Shown here piece by piece: positions 1 through 11,192 of a DNA stretch of 64,000 nt (position 1 is its first letter; the number at the start of each line of letters is the position of its first letter). The stretch is from positions 39,283,944 to 39,347,943 of the forward strand of contig CM070572.1 in assembly GCA_036346355.1 (NCBI GenBank), in the 5' to 3' direction. Source of the stretch: Rhipidocladum racemiflorum (lineage: Eukaryota > Streptophyta > Magnoliopsida > Poales > Poaceae). Made by a program: the position numbers and the translations under genes. A model generated the notes under the pieces. That model was not told where the DNA came from, ran no database searches, and saw only the letters and a program-made list of their open reading frames with translations.

Positions 1-124
1 ACAGAGATGCATTTTATAATTTGTTTCGGTGTATTTTTTTGTAATTTTATTTAAAAATATATTATTTTAAAAAAAAATTCATCTCGTGTGCCTGCTGCAC
101 TCGTCATCTCCTTCCTTTCTTCCT
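1..124. other. AT-rich stretch without a gene
   Basis: This is low-complexity AT-rich sequence. No open frame, repeat end or RNA gene is recognised. Confidence 0.5.
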
Positions 125-692
125 TTAGAGCATCTCCAGCAAGGGCCCCTAAAACAGGGTCCCTATTTTGGATTTAGGGACTCCCCCTATTTTTTGAGGT
201 CCTGTTTTCAGAGCACAAGTCCAAAGAATAAATCTCAAATCTCAGCCCCTATTTTACTTTTTCTCCTATTTTGACATATCCGCTATGTATAATCTTCATT
301 TGACACCACTAAAATTCAATCAAATATATTTGTAATACATAAAACATAAGCATATTAATATTTACAATTTAAAAACATGAAATTTCAAATTTAAATTTAA
401 AATTTTCAAAACATTATAAAATTTTCGAAGCCTCTCATGTATTTCCCTATCTTCAACAATATGGGTTGTACTCGTGTCCATGGGAATTGGGGCTGAGGAG
501 GCAAATTTAGAGGCCTCTTAATTTTAGGGGCTTGAGTTGGGGCCCCCTGGGAATTGGGGCTGAGGAGGCAAATTTAGGGGCCCCCTAATTTTAGGGGCTT
601 GAGTTGGGGCCCTGCTGGATCTGTTTTTTTTACTACACTCCCTATTTTAAGGTTTAAAGGCTGGTTTAGGAGCTCTGCTGGAGATGCTCTTA
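125..692. mobile_element. Tourist-like (PIF/Harbinger) MITE with TTA target duplication
   Basis: The ends are 14-bp perfect terminal inverted repeats, GAGCATCTCCAGCA at 128-141 and its reverse complement at 676-689. Each is flanked by TTA (125-127 and 690-692), the target duplication used by PIF/Harbinger elements. The 562-bp body has no transposase frame, so it is non-autonomous. It carries an internal 67-bp tandem duplication. Confidence 0.88.
482..615. repeat. 67-bp direct tandem duplication inside the MITE
   Basis: Two adjacent copies start with GGGAATTGGGGCTGAGGAGG at 482 and 549. They differ at a few positions (AGAGGCCTC against AGGGGCCCC). The duplication lies in the right half of the Tourist-like MITE. 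Confidence 0.85.
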
Positions 693-909
693 CGGGATCA
701 CCCTGTGTGCATCCTCTCTGCAATGCCAGCTACCCATATATGCTTGCAAGGACCGGACAAAATGGGAAGACGCAATCTGGATATACCCCGGCATATGCTA
801 CCAGATCAGAGGTATTCTTCGGAAGCTTTCTCTTTTAGCGGCATGTACATCTGTACATGTGCCATCCTTGCTGCCTTTGGTGGATCGCACCATGGAAAGT
901 GCATGCATG

Positions 910-910
<1 letters not shown>

Positions 911-955
<45 letters not shown>

Positions 956-992
956 GCGCGCGCGCGCGCGCGCACGCGCACACACACACACC
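911..992. repeat. Compound microsatellite (CT)n(CA)n(CG)n(CA)n
   Basis: About 30 bp of CT repeats are followed by CA, CG and CA repeats, all alternating pyrimidine-purine after the CT block. The open frames that cross it encode only Ser-Leu, Thr-His and Ala-Arg repeats and are not genes. Confidence 0.95.
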
Positions 993-1119
993 GGTTGCTG
1001 CCATGCAAAAGAAACATCCCCTCACAATATTCTTCGTTTCAACTTTGCCGAATTGCTAGTACTAGTTATCGTTAAGCTTGGAATGGATCGGACCATTATC
1101 ACCTAACCATGGATGCATG

Positions 1120-1503
1120 CACTATTACAACAAGATCTATATTAAACACCTTATTATTATGTTGAAGATAATCACATACACTTCTGTACTACGATACTAT
1201 AAGTTACTGGATATACTAAATAACATCTATGAAATATCATAAACGATTTGTACTACGAATCGTTTGTGATATGACTACATATTGCAGACAGTTTTTAAAA
1301 TAGTGTGATACTTCACATACGGTTTGTAGGACGAGCCGCGTATGATAATAGGCTGTTACAGATGGTTTGTATAAAAAAACTATCTATGATAGGTGCGTCT
1401 GTAATGTGCCGTAATTATTACTTATATATATTTATAAATAGTGTAGAAAATCATCTACGATAATATTTTTGAATAATCTATGATAATTTTTTATGTGGTA
1501 GTG
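1120..1503. mobile_element. CACTA-type MITE with ATG target duplication
   Basis: The left end is CACTATTACA and the right end, read on the minus strand, is CACTACCACA. Both are flanked by the 3-bp direct repeat ATG (1117-1119 and 1504-1506), as expected for CACTA (En/Spm) elements. The 384-bp body has short internal inverted repeats and no coding capacity. The terminal repeats diverge after the first ten bases, so the exact subfamily is unknown. Confidence 0.75.
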
Positions 1504-1622
1504 ATGAGTAGTACAAGTTGTACTTACAAAGGTCGAAGCTGGGAATCACATCGTATCATGTGGACCACGGTCAATCGCATCTAGCCGGTGGAATGAGATG
1601 CACAAGAGTAGCTAGCGGTACC

Positions 1623-2621
1623 CAGGGTTTCACTTTCCGTTTCGAAGCCAAATTTCGACATCCGGACGGTATCGAAATTCACGAAATTCGAATCGAAATT
1701 CGCTCAAAACCGCTTGGTTCGAAAGTCAAATGAATTTGAAATCTAGTCGAAAAGTCTCGAAACCTCCGAGCGAAATTACAAACGCCTCAAATTGGCCAAA
1801 GGTTCAAATTCGAAAAGTTTGAAAAACCACTGGGTTCGAAAACCGCTCGGAAAGACTCGAAATTCGCTCGAAAAGACTCGAAAAACCGATGGTAGTTGGA
1901 AAAATGGGGGAAATAAAGAAAAAATATGGAAAAATTGTAAAAAAAATTATTGTAAAATTTGGAAAAGGCCATTAAAGGCCAAAAATAATATTTCAAGAAT
2001 TACTTCAACAAATATTGCTACTAAATATAATTGAATAAATATTGAAACATGCAGTGTGTTGTGGAGGTGTAATCTAAAATTCTGATTCAAATGTTGCACT
2101 TATTTGATCAACTATGATTTTTGTAAGCTGTAGCAGATCCTGTAACAATGTATTTTCATTTATTTTTTATGCACTACAGTTGATTGTTTAATACTTGTAT
2201 TCATGTTGAATATTTAGTTATGATATGACTCTTTCTCAAAATAATAGAAAAAAATGATAGACGGTTTATCACTAGAGGTCTCATATAATTCTATATTGAT
2301 TGTTAACAAGTTAAACTGGAGATTTTGACAACTAAATATACTTCAACAAATATTTATACTAAATACACTTCAACAAATATTGCTACTAAATAAATTGAAT
2401 GGCTCAAAAACGTCTTCAAACTTCATTTTTTTAAATAATATTTACATCAGAGGTCATAAGGCTATTAATACTAATTATGGATAAATTTTTTCAATTTTTT
2501 CAAAATTTTTGGATTTAAATTTGAATTTGAGCGAAATTCAAACCGGTTTTCATTTCGCATGCGAGCGGTATGAACGAAATTCGCGAAATTTCGCGAATTT
2601 CGTTCGGAAAGTTGAACCCTG
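1623..2621. mobile_element. Non-autonomous hAT element, 999 bp
   Basis: The ends are CAGGGTTTCACTTTCCG and, inverted, CAGGGTTCAACTTTCCG. They are flanked by a perfect 8-bp target duplication GCGGTACC (1615-1622 and 2622-2629). Subterminal regions are rich in the motif GAAATTCG in both orientations. There is no transposase frame. Confidence 0.9.
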
Positions 2622-2694
2622 GCGGTACCTGCGAGCTTTTGCTTGTGCGATTTTGCCTTGTCGCTGGACATCCTCATGGGTCTTCTTCTCCTAG

Positions 2695-4697
2695 TGTAAC
2701 ACCCCATAAATCTAAACTGTTGTACAAGAACAGATCGACAGCATTTCCCCTAAAACAGGATAGTACGGAAGCAATTCGAATAGGAATAATATCACGACAT
2801 CAAAACTAGAGACAACGAGTCTAATTCAACCAGGTATTAACCATAAATAAAACACATCTATAAAGGGACAACCACAAACGAGAACAAGTTTAAAGGGAAC
2901 AACAATAGGTCTAAATGAAATAAAATTGCATCCAACTAATGAATTATTTAAAACACTAGATCATGTGAGTCGTGATGACAACAGAAAATTTATTGTGTTG
3001 CTAGCCCACCCTTCATGCTTACGACTCACGTGCGCTACCTGAAAACATCAAAACAAAGCAAGTAGTGAGATTAGGTAATCTCAAGAAGCGGAACAACTAA
3101 TACAAATAAAACATCCACCATATATCTATCATTCCACATTCCTCATATACAATACCACATCAAAGAGTCCACATTCCTCATATACAATACCACATCAAAG
3201 AGTCCACACCACTTCAAGAAATGCATATGATTGATGCACATGCTTATGCCATGTTCCTCCTCACCGTGCCCTTTCTCGGGAACACACGGTGTTGTACTGC
3301 ACGATCGCGCCTGTTGGCGTCGACAAACTTCCAATGCATGATTATGCGATTAATGCTTCATGCATGAATTCATTCATAACTCCTCCCACTGAGTCCACAT
3401 GTTTGCATATCATCATATAGCATGGATAGAAAACAAATATCATAGAGATGAAATGTTTAGACAATTCATCCGGTAAACAACATCCTTCTTCACCTTACCT
3501 CAAAGCAAGTGATTAAACCATGTATGATTGCTGTAATTGGAGTTTATAATGAAGGCGAAGCAAACAACAATGTATAGCTTAACAATACAACTACTTCCAC
3601 TTGCCTTTACCGACGTGGACGATGAACCTAGTTACGCCCAGCAGTGGCACCACCTGAACAAACATTATTTCAGTACATAGCGACATCACAATTCATCACA
3701 CAATTCAAACACACGCTTCCTACTCCCCGTTCCCATTTAAACGCCAAAAACACCGATCTGTCTGAATCGAACACTCTTCCCAATTTCGTATCTTTTTTTC
3801 TACTGTTCATAAAAATACAAAAAAATTACAGTAGCTATATATATTGACGAGATCTACAACTTTCATGAAGGTCACAAATTTCAATTCCACTGTTAAATAT
3901 GCCTAAACAACCGTCCAACACAGTGGACGAAATCTGTTTCCAGATTCTGTTCGTCATCTTCCAACAGCGATAACTCTCAGACCGACGCCCCAAAAATTCT
4001 GAAAAAATTACAGAAGCTAGGTCTCGACGTTATCTACAACTTTCTAGTTTTAGGTTTTTGCAGGAAAAATCATCTATGCTACGTAAAACGCGAAACAATC
4101 CGCGCTGCACAATCTTCCTTTCCAAAAACAGCACCACGTGAACATCTACCCTTCTCCCCCATCAAGATCCATCCAAACCACTCACCACCAGATCTAATAC
4201 ACTCCTAATCCCTAGGTAGAACAGGGGTAAAAGATTGGGAATTTTACCTTGAGTTCCCCCTTGCGAACCCACGAAGAACGCGCGACGATCCCCGTAACGG
4301 AAATCTGTTCGTCCTCCTCGCCTCCACGGATCCTCTTCTCGTTTTCTCCTTCGCGTTTCGCGGTGGATCTTGAGCCACCACGCAGGGGAGGAAGAGGAGG
4401 GGGTGCGGCTGCTAGGGGGGAGGAAGGGAGGTGCCTTAGGGTTTGGCGGGAGGGGGCGCCACTTAAAGGGGGAGGTGGGCCGACCCACCAAGGCATGGGG
4501 AGGAGAGGGGGAAAAAGGAATTCCCGGCCCAGGCCCAGGTTGCCTCAGCCCAGCGGAAACTAGCCCAAAACTACAATTTTTAATATTAAATTGCCGCATA
4601 ATCTTCAATTATTTCATTCCCCGACAAAACCCTCTTTCTTTCCGGAACAACCAAGAAAGAAAACCCCAGGATCGCTCTCAAATTCTAGGGCATCACA
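2695..4697 (-). repeat. 3' LTR of the non-coding retrotransposon
   Basis: It starts TGTAACACC and ends GGGCATCACA on the plus strand. It is nearly identical to 8794-10796. A GC-rich block at about 4250-4560 is probably the transcribed leader of the LTR. The open frames there (148 residues on the minus strand) also occur in the other LTR, but they have no recognisable domain. Confidence 0.92.
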
Positions 4698-4710
4698 ATC
4701 TCCCCACCTT
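4698..4710 (-). other. Polypurine tract
   Basis: On the minus strand AAGGTGGGGAGAT lies directly before the 3' LTR, as expected for the plus-strand priming site. Confidence 0.75.
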
Positions 4711-7700
4711 AAAAGGATTCGTCCCCGAATCTAAGACACACTAAAAATCAACAACAAAGTCCCCAAGTGACAAAAGACTTCTTTGCAACACAAAACATTC
4801 ACACAAAGACTCAAACCGGAATAAACGACAAGCGAGTTCTCAAAACCAACACTAGCGAGAAAATGTTGATTTAGCTCAACAGAGTGCAACTTCTCACGGT
4901 TCCACCTTCACTTCAATTCTCAAATAGACCATGAAAGAAAACGGTCTCGCACTCCTTATTCCAACCACTCTCCAGAAGAAAACGGTACCAGTCTCTAGAA
5001 CCCTCTTCATCTCCCACGCACAAACGTGTTTTCACACCACAACCCCTCTACTGTGGTTCGCCGTATTCAAGACGACGACAAACCAGGTGAGATATACACT
5101 CCAAGACCACCAGCTATTTGAACAAACGAGGTTAGAACCTTGCAAAAAAAATTGATCTTCAACAAAAAACCAATACCCAACACTACCACCAAAAGGAAAG
5201 GCCTACTTTACAACCAGGGTCCTTAAACCCGCAAGAGACAAGAATAACCGAATAAAATCGCTATGGTTGACACAACCTCGCTCAACCTCAAATGACGTAA
5301 AGGTCCAATACACTCTGAAAGGAAAAACAATTACTAGCAACCACCAAGTGGTCCACTAATAATTTAAACAAATTTCACCTAGGTACACATCAATGACCCA
5401 ATTCTCCAAGAAGGTTTGGATTGAGTCATACACAACCTTCCTTTACTCTTCACTTTTAAACTGTTTACGATCATCTACTAGCAACATCTAATATCTTATG
5501 TCATTACCAACCCACACTAAATTCCTCTTTCTTAGAAGGTTTCGCCCTCGCATTCCTCCTTTCAAAGAATCAGAACCAAGGGTAGAATCATTGAGGAAGC
5601 TCAACCAAGACCCATGATCCCCAAATGATTCACATCCAACAACTTGAACTCCAAAGCGCTAAAAGCCACTTTGGAAAAAATTCGGCAACAACCCAAGAGT
5701 ACTCATTTTATTTTTTTCCTAAGCCAAATGCAAAGAAAGCTCAGATCTCTTACACCACAACAAACATATCAGAAGATATTCGTTCTTACTTCCCGTACTA
5801 GAAGGCAATTGAAATCTCGATTCAGGACATGCATGCAGCTTTCCAAGAGCACTCCAGATTAGTCATATATCCATATATGACTTTCTCACCGACCTGGCTC
5901 AACGACTCTTTTATCATTTAGCATCTATAGACAATGTCATGTTTACTTTTCACCATTCATTCATCATGTAACAACACTATCGAATAGTCATTTACAAGAC
6001 GACTTTTTCCTCTGTAACACATGAATAAAACTCGAATAACACCGAGGATTGCGCTTAATTCATATAAACTATGTCAAAGATAGTTAACAGTAAGGCACCA
6101 CATCATGTCAAAACCCACCAATGATAGAAAGCTAAACTTGCAAAACATCGCATTTTAACCAAAATCAATATTTTGGAAAAGAACATCGACTCCAAAGTCA
6201 AACATCTGCACAAACAACCGCCACAATTTTTTTTTTTCTCGAAAGAAAGGGAAATTCATTCCCAAAAGAGAACTCTTCACTAACCAAATTCACTTATGAA
6301 ACACTCATATAATCCACCTTTTTGAAGCACTCGCAAACGTCACACATATCATGCAAATAAATCCAACTCTAGTCAAAAAGAGTTACAAATTAAATCTCAA
6401 GAATTTCCAACACAACCCACTATGTCCATCTGCTTCCTTTAAAATTAATTCCAAAGATAATTCAGTGCGAACGCGAAGGGGCGCGATCCACTCAAAGACT
6501 TTTGGGTGTAAATCCATACTCATAGTGCAAACTAAACAAGTTAGCCAAATCCAAAGGTTGGCATTAATCACTACGAGTTTTAGGAAACTCAAACACAACA
6601 GAAGAAACACTTCGACAAAAAGTATTCAACCAAAATAGCAACCAACCAAACCAGTCCAAAAGGTTTTAGACACGTGCTCGTGGATGAAAGCCACCATATC
6701 TAGTATTCCACTATACTTACCATTTAAGCATTCAATATACACTATTTACTCATCGAGAAGCCTCAATATAATTCAACCAAAAGCTACATAACAAATTCTT
6801 TCTCTAGTTACCTTTCCCAACATTTATAAATACAGTTTATGATGATTAACAAAACGTCTTCCATTCTATACTACCTCATCATGATCCCCACAGACAACAC
6901 ATCATATATCAATGTATTCTATATTTCAAACATAGTACTTCAACATATACTTAAGCATGATCAACGTATCAATTTTATACCATCCATACATCAACATCTT
7001 GACAATTAAAACTTGTTCAATCAATAAAATGACTTCAACCAATAAGTATTATCTCTACAAGATAAAATTCGTAAATAGGATTCTAAGACATGCATTCATT
7101 AAGGTTAAAATCTTGCATCATGATTGTTATCCAATGTTCATCCCATCACAACATGAACTCGACATAATTCCACAGTTTTACACTTTTCTCTATTGGATCA
7201 ATGGTTTCCAACAATTAGCAACCCTACCAAGTCATCAATAACAACAAATGGGCATAAACATCAACCATCAACATTACTTTTGGCTACTCCTATACATAGG
7301 TGATAACAAAATTACCACCACACAACATACTAGTAGGTTGCAACAACGTAAATAGCAATTCTAATCAACTTCCAAATTAAAGTCGCTAGTCAACACGATT
7401 AAATTTTCTCTATTAATCCGTTAGATTAGAACATCTTTAAACAACCAGGAAAGTTTCTTTAACAATAACCGCAGTCTACATCATCTTAATGTTCTAACCA
7501 TGCATCGTGGTTTAAAACCTTAAACATTATCGGGGTCATAAGCACTTTTAAAGCAAAGCAACAGATTATAAGCATGTACATTAACACATTTAATCATCCC
7601 CACTACGGGGTACTCTACATCACTAGAGGTTCATTTAATCTTAAGCTAAAGGTAACAATTACACTTAATTGATTCAACTCGCAAATTAACTAAGGAGTAC

Positions 7701-8780
7701 ATCATTTCTATAAACCACATTGTTACATACTACATAACATGCTAAACAACAATTTCCACTTTTAACAAGTAATTTCAGTCAAACGAATACTTACTTTATT
7801 TGCAGCATTTTTTTCTTTTAATACTCAACCAAAACTCACAAAGAAGCTTGACTCTCAAATTTGCAATAGGACATGACTCCAAAACACATTTCAATCTTAA
7901 AGACTCCCACTGGAGGGAACCAAGCGATCAAGTAAACCTTTACGAACAAAGGCACAAAACATAAATCGACACAACTTAACTTTTTACACACGCTTCAATA
8001 ACTTCTTTTAAACTCAGAGCAATACACACAAGAACCAAAAGCTATACCTTTCTTTGCAAGGCAACCAACTAAACAGGTGTCAAAGTCAAAAAGGCGACCA
8101 AAGACGCACAACACAAAACTCCCCTTCTTTGTCTTCACCCAAAGAAGACAAAACCAAGAAACACCGAAGGCACACTCCGCGAAAATCCAAATTCCAAACA
8201 CTTTTCTTCTGATTTCAATCAACTAAAACCAAGAAAACCAACCAAGACCGACCTTCAGAACGATAAAGAACATCCGAAGGAATCTACCACCAATCTCTTC
8301 TATTTGACTCCAGTCAACTACCCGATCCACGACAGAAAGGGTAAGCACTCCTCCTACAGGGGTTAATAATTCTTCGGTGATGGCGTTAACCGGCCACACC
8401 ATCAAACCACACCCTTACTATGAACAAAAAGAGGTGACCGAAACACTTCGGCAACACAACCCCACTTCCTCACAAATGAAGCAACTCAATCAAATCCATC
8501 ATAAATATAGCATTATACAACATCAAAAGTAGCATTCAACATCAAAGCTTAGATACAATATTTAAATGGAAAGCAACGGTACCCATACCCTTTCCTACTC
8601 AGGCATCCATGTGTGTCGATTTTAAATTAGTGATTCCACTTACACAAGTTTTAATGTTGCTATCCTATGACAAAATTTTAGTTAAAACCTAGGCCATGTT
8701 TCTAAGTTATTCCACATCACATTTTAGTTGTATCCTATAGTATGACACTAAAAATACACATTCCAAGGACCTACAATTTC
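4711..8780. other. Non-coding internal region of the retrotransposon
   Basis: About 4 kb are A- and C-rich on the plus strand. Only short frames without domains are present. No gag, pol or captured gene is recognised. Confidence 0.7.
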
Positions 8781-8792
8781 GCTCGATACCAA
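8781..8792 (-). other. Primer binding site (tRNA-Met-like)
   Basis: On the minus strand TTGGTATCGAGC follows the 5' LTR after one base. It resembles the plant initiator tRNA-Met site TGGTATCAGAGC with a one-base deletion and one change. Confidence 0.7.
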
Positions 8793-8793
8793 C

Positions 8794-10796
8794 TGTAACA
8801 CCTTATAAATCTAAATCATTGTACAAGAACAGATCGACAAAGATTTCCCCTAAAACAGGATAGTACGGAAGCAATTCGAATAGGAATAATATCACGACAT
8901 CAAAACTAGAGACAACGAGTCTAATTCAACCAGGTATTAACCATAAATAAAACACATCTATAAAGGGACAACCACAAACGAGAACAAGTTTAAAGGGAAC
9001 AACAATAGGTCTAAATGAAATAAAATTGCATCCAACTAATGAATTATTTAAAACACTAGATCATGTGAGTCGTGATGACAACAGAAAATTTATTGTGTTG
9101 CTAGCCCACCCTTCATGCTTACGATTCACGTGCGCTACCTGAAAACATCAAAACAGCAAGTAGTGAGATTTGGTAATCTCAGCAAGCGGAACAACTAATA
9201 CAAATAAAACATCCACCATATATCTATCATTCCACATTCCTCATATACAATACCACATCAAAGAGTCCACATTCCTCATATACAATACCACATCAAAGAG
9301 TCCACACCACTTCAAGAAATGCATATGATTGATGCACATGCTTATGCCATGTTCCTCCTCACCGTGCCCTTTCTCAGGAACACACGGTGTTGTACCGGTA
9401 CGGTCGCGCACGCTGGCGTCGACAAACTTCTAATGCATGATTATGCAGTTAATGCTTCATGCATGAATTCATTTATAACTCCTCCCACTGAGTCCACATG
9501 TTTGCATATCATCATATAGCATGGATAGAAAACAAATATCATAGAGATGAAATGTTTAGACAATTCATCCGGTAAACAACATTCTTCTTCACCTTACCTC
9601 AAAGCAAGTGATTAAACCATGTATGATTGCTGTAATTGGAGTTTATAATGAAGGCGAAGCAAACAACAATGTATAGCTTAACAATACAACTACTTCCACT
9701 TGCCTTTACCGACGTGGACGATGAACCTAGTTACGCCCAGCAGTGGTACCACCTGAACAAACATTATTTCAGTACATAGCGACATCACAATTCATCACAC
9801 AATTCAAACACACGCTTCCTACTCCCTGTTCCCATTTAAACGCCAAAAACCCCGATCTGTCCGAATCGAACACTCTTCCCAATTTCGTATCTTTTTTTCT
9901 ACTGTTCATAAAAATACAAAAAAATTACAGTAGCTATATATATTGACGATATCTACAACTTTCATGAAGGTCACAAATTTCAATTCCACTGTTAAATATG
10001 CCTAAACAACCGTCCAACACAGTGGACGAAATCTGTTTCCAGATTCTGTTCGTCATCTTCCAACAGCGATAACTCTTAGACCGACGCCCCAAAAATTCTG
10101 AAAAAATTACAGAAGCTAGGTCTCGACGTTATCTACAACTTTCTAGTTTTAGGTTTTCGCAGGAAAAATCATCTATGCTACGTAAAACGCGAAACAATCC
10201 GCGCTGCACAATCTTCCCTTCCAAAAACAGCACCACGTGAACATCTACCCTTCTCCCCCATCAAGATCCATCCAAACCACTCACCACCAGATCTAATACA
10301 CTCCTAATCCCTAGGTAGAACAGGGGTAAAAGATTGGGAATTTTACCTTGAGTTCCCCCTTGCGAACCCACGAAGAACGCGCGATGATCCCCGTAACGGA
10401 AATCTGTTCGTCCTCCTCGCCTCCACGGATCCTCTTCTCGTTTTCTCCTTCGCGTTTCGCGGTGGATCTTGAGCCACCACGCAGGGGAGGAAGAGGAGGG
10501 GGTGCGGCTGCTAGGGGGGAGGAAGGGAGGTGCCTTAGGGTTTGGGGGGAGGGGGCGCCACTTAAAGGGGGAGGCGGGCCGGCCCACCAAGGCATGGGGA
10601 GGAGAGGGGGAAAAAGGAATTCCCGGTCCAGGCCCAGGTTGCCTCAGCCCAGCGGAAACTAGCCCAAAACTACAATTGTTAATATTAAATTGCCGCATAA
10701 TCTTCAATTATTTCATTCCCCGACAAAACCCTCTTTCTTTTCGGAACAATCAAGAAAGAAAACCCTAGGATCGCTCTCAAATTATAGGGCATCACA
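8794..10796 (-). repeat. 5' LTR of the non-coding retrotransposon
   Basis: This is the upstream LTR in the element's own orientation and has the same length as the 3' LTR (2003 bp). Differences cluster around 9370-9450 and near the start. The matching target duplication CCTAG follows at 10797-10801. Confidence 0.92.
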
Positions 10797-10801
10797 CCTA
10801 G

Positions 10802-11192
10802 CTAAGTCGTGACTGGGTTAAAACGGACTCAATATAGATAGAAAATAATTTTATTATATCTATTTTTATATTTTTTTCTCGGATACAGATACGGATATGG
10901 ATAATATTGAATACAGATACGGATCGAATACGAATTGATTCGGATACGATTACGAATATTTTATCGAAACATAATAACCCCTTAGATTATACATAGGAAA
11001 ATCAACAAAAACACATAACTAATTGATTTTATCAAAATATTTATTAAAAACTGAACAAATATAAGCATTTCCATTCACTTAGACAATAGTCGGATACTAT
11101 GTCACAAACAAATTTATGCAAGACTTAGTTCATCACACATATACGATTAGTTTATCATACATGTAGATCAAAAAACAAAATGAAGGTGACCC
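10802..11192 (-). mobile_element. Truncated hAT fragment, same family as 17194-18255
   Basis: A run rich in GGATACGGATA-type repeats is followed by sequence matching the reverse complement of the inner part of the hAT element at 17194-18255. The shared block includes CATAACTA, TAAGCATTTCCATTCACTTA and CATGTAGATCAAAA. Similarity stops near 11192, where gypsy RNase H coding sequence begins. Only one end of the element is present. Confidence 0.7.

Larger units (their letters stand above)
2695..10796 (-). mobile_element. Complete non-autonomous LTR retrotransposon, 8.1 kb
   Basis: Two LTRs of 2003 bp each (TG...CA ends) enclose about 4.1 kb. A perfect 5-bp target duplication CCTAG lies at 2690-2694 and 10797-10801. 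A tRNA-Met-like primer binding site next to the right LTR and a purine tract next to the left LTR show that it is transcribed from the minus strand. The internal region 4698-8793 has no frame resembling gag, protease, RT or integrase, so the element depends on proteins from another element. The LTRs differ by roughly 40-45 positions by hand count (about 2%), which points to a fairly recent insertion. The parent family is not recognised. Confidence 0.93.

Noticed and set aside
684..1106. 140-residue ORF over the microsatellite, and its minus-strand partners
   Set aside because: The frame is held open by dinucleotide repeats and encodes simple Ser-Leu, Thr-His and Ala-Arg runs.
4162..4608. 148-residue minus-strand ORF as a host gene
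   Set aside because: It lies inside the LTR and recurs at 10261-10707 in the other LTR, so it is part of the retrotransposon and has no recognisable domain.
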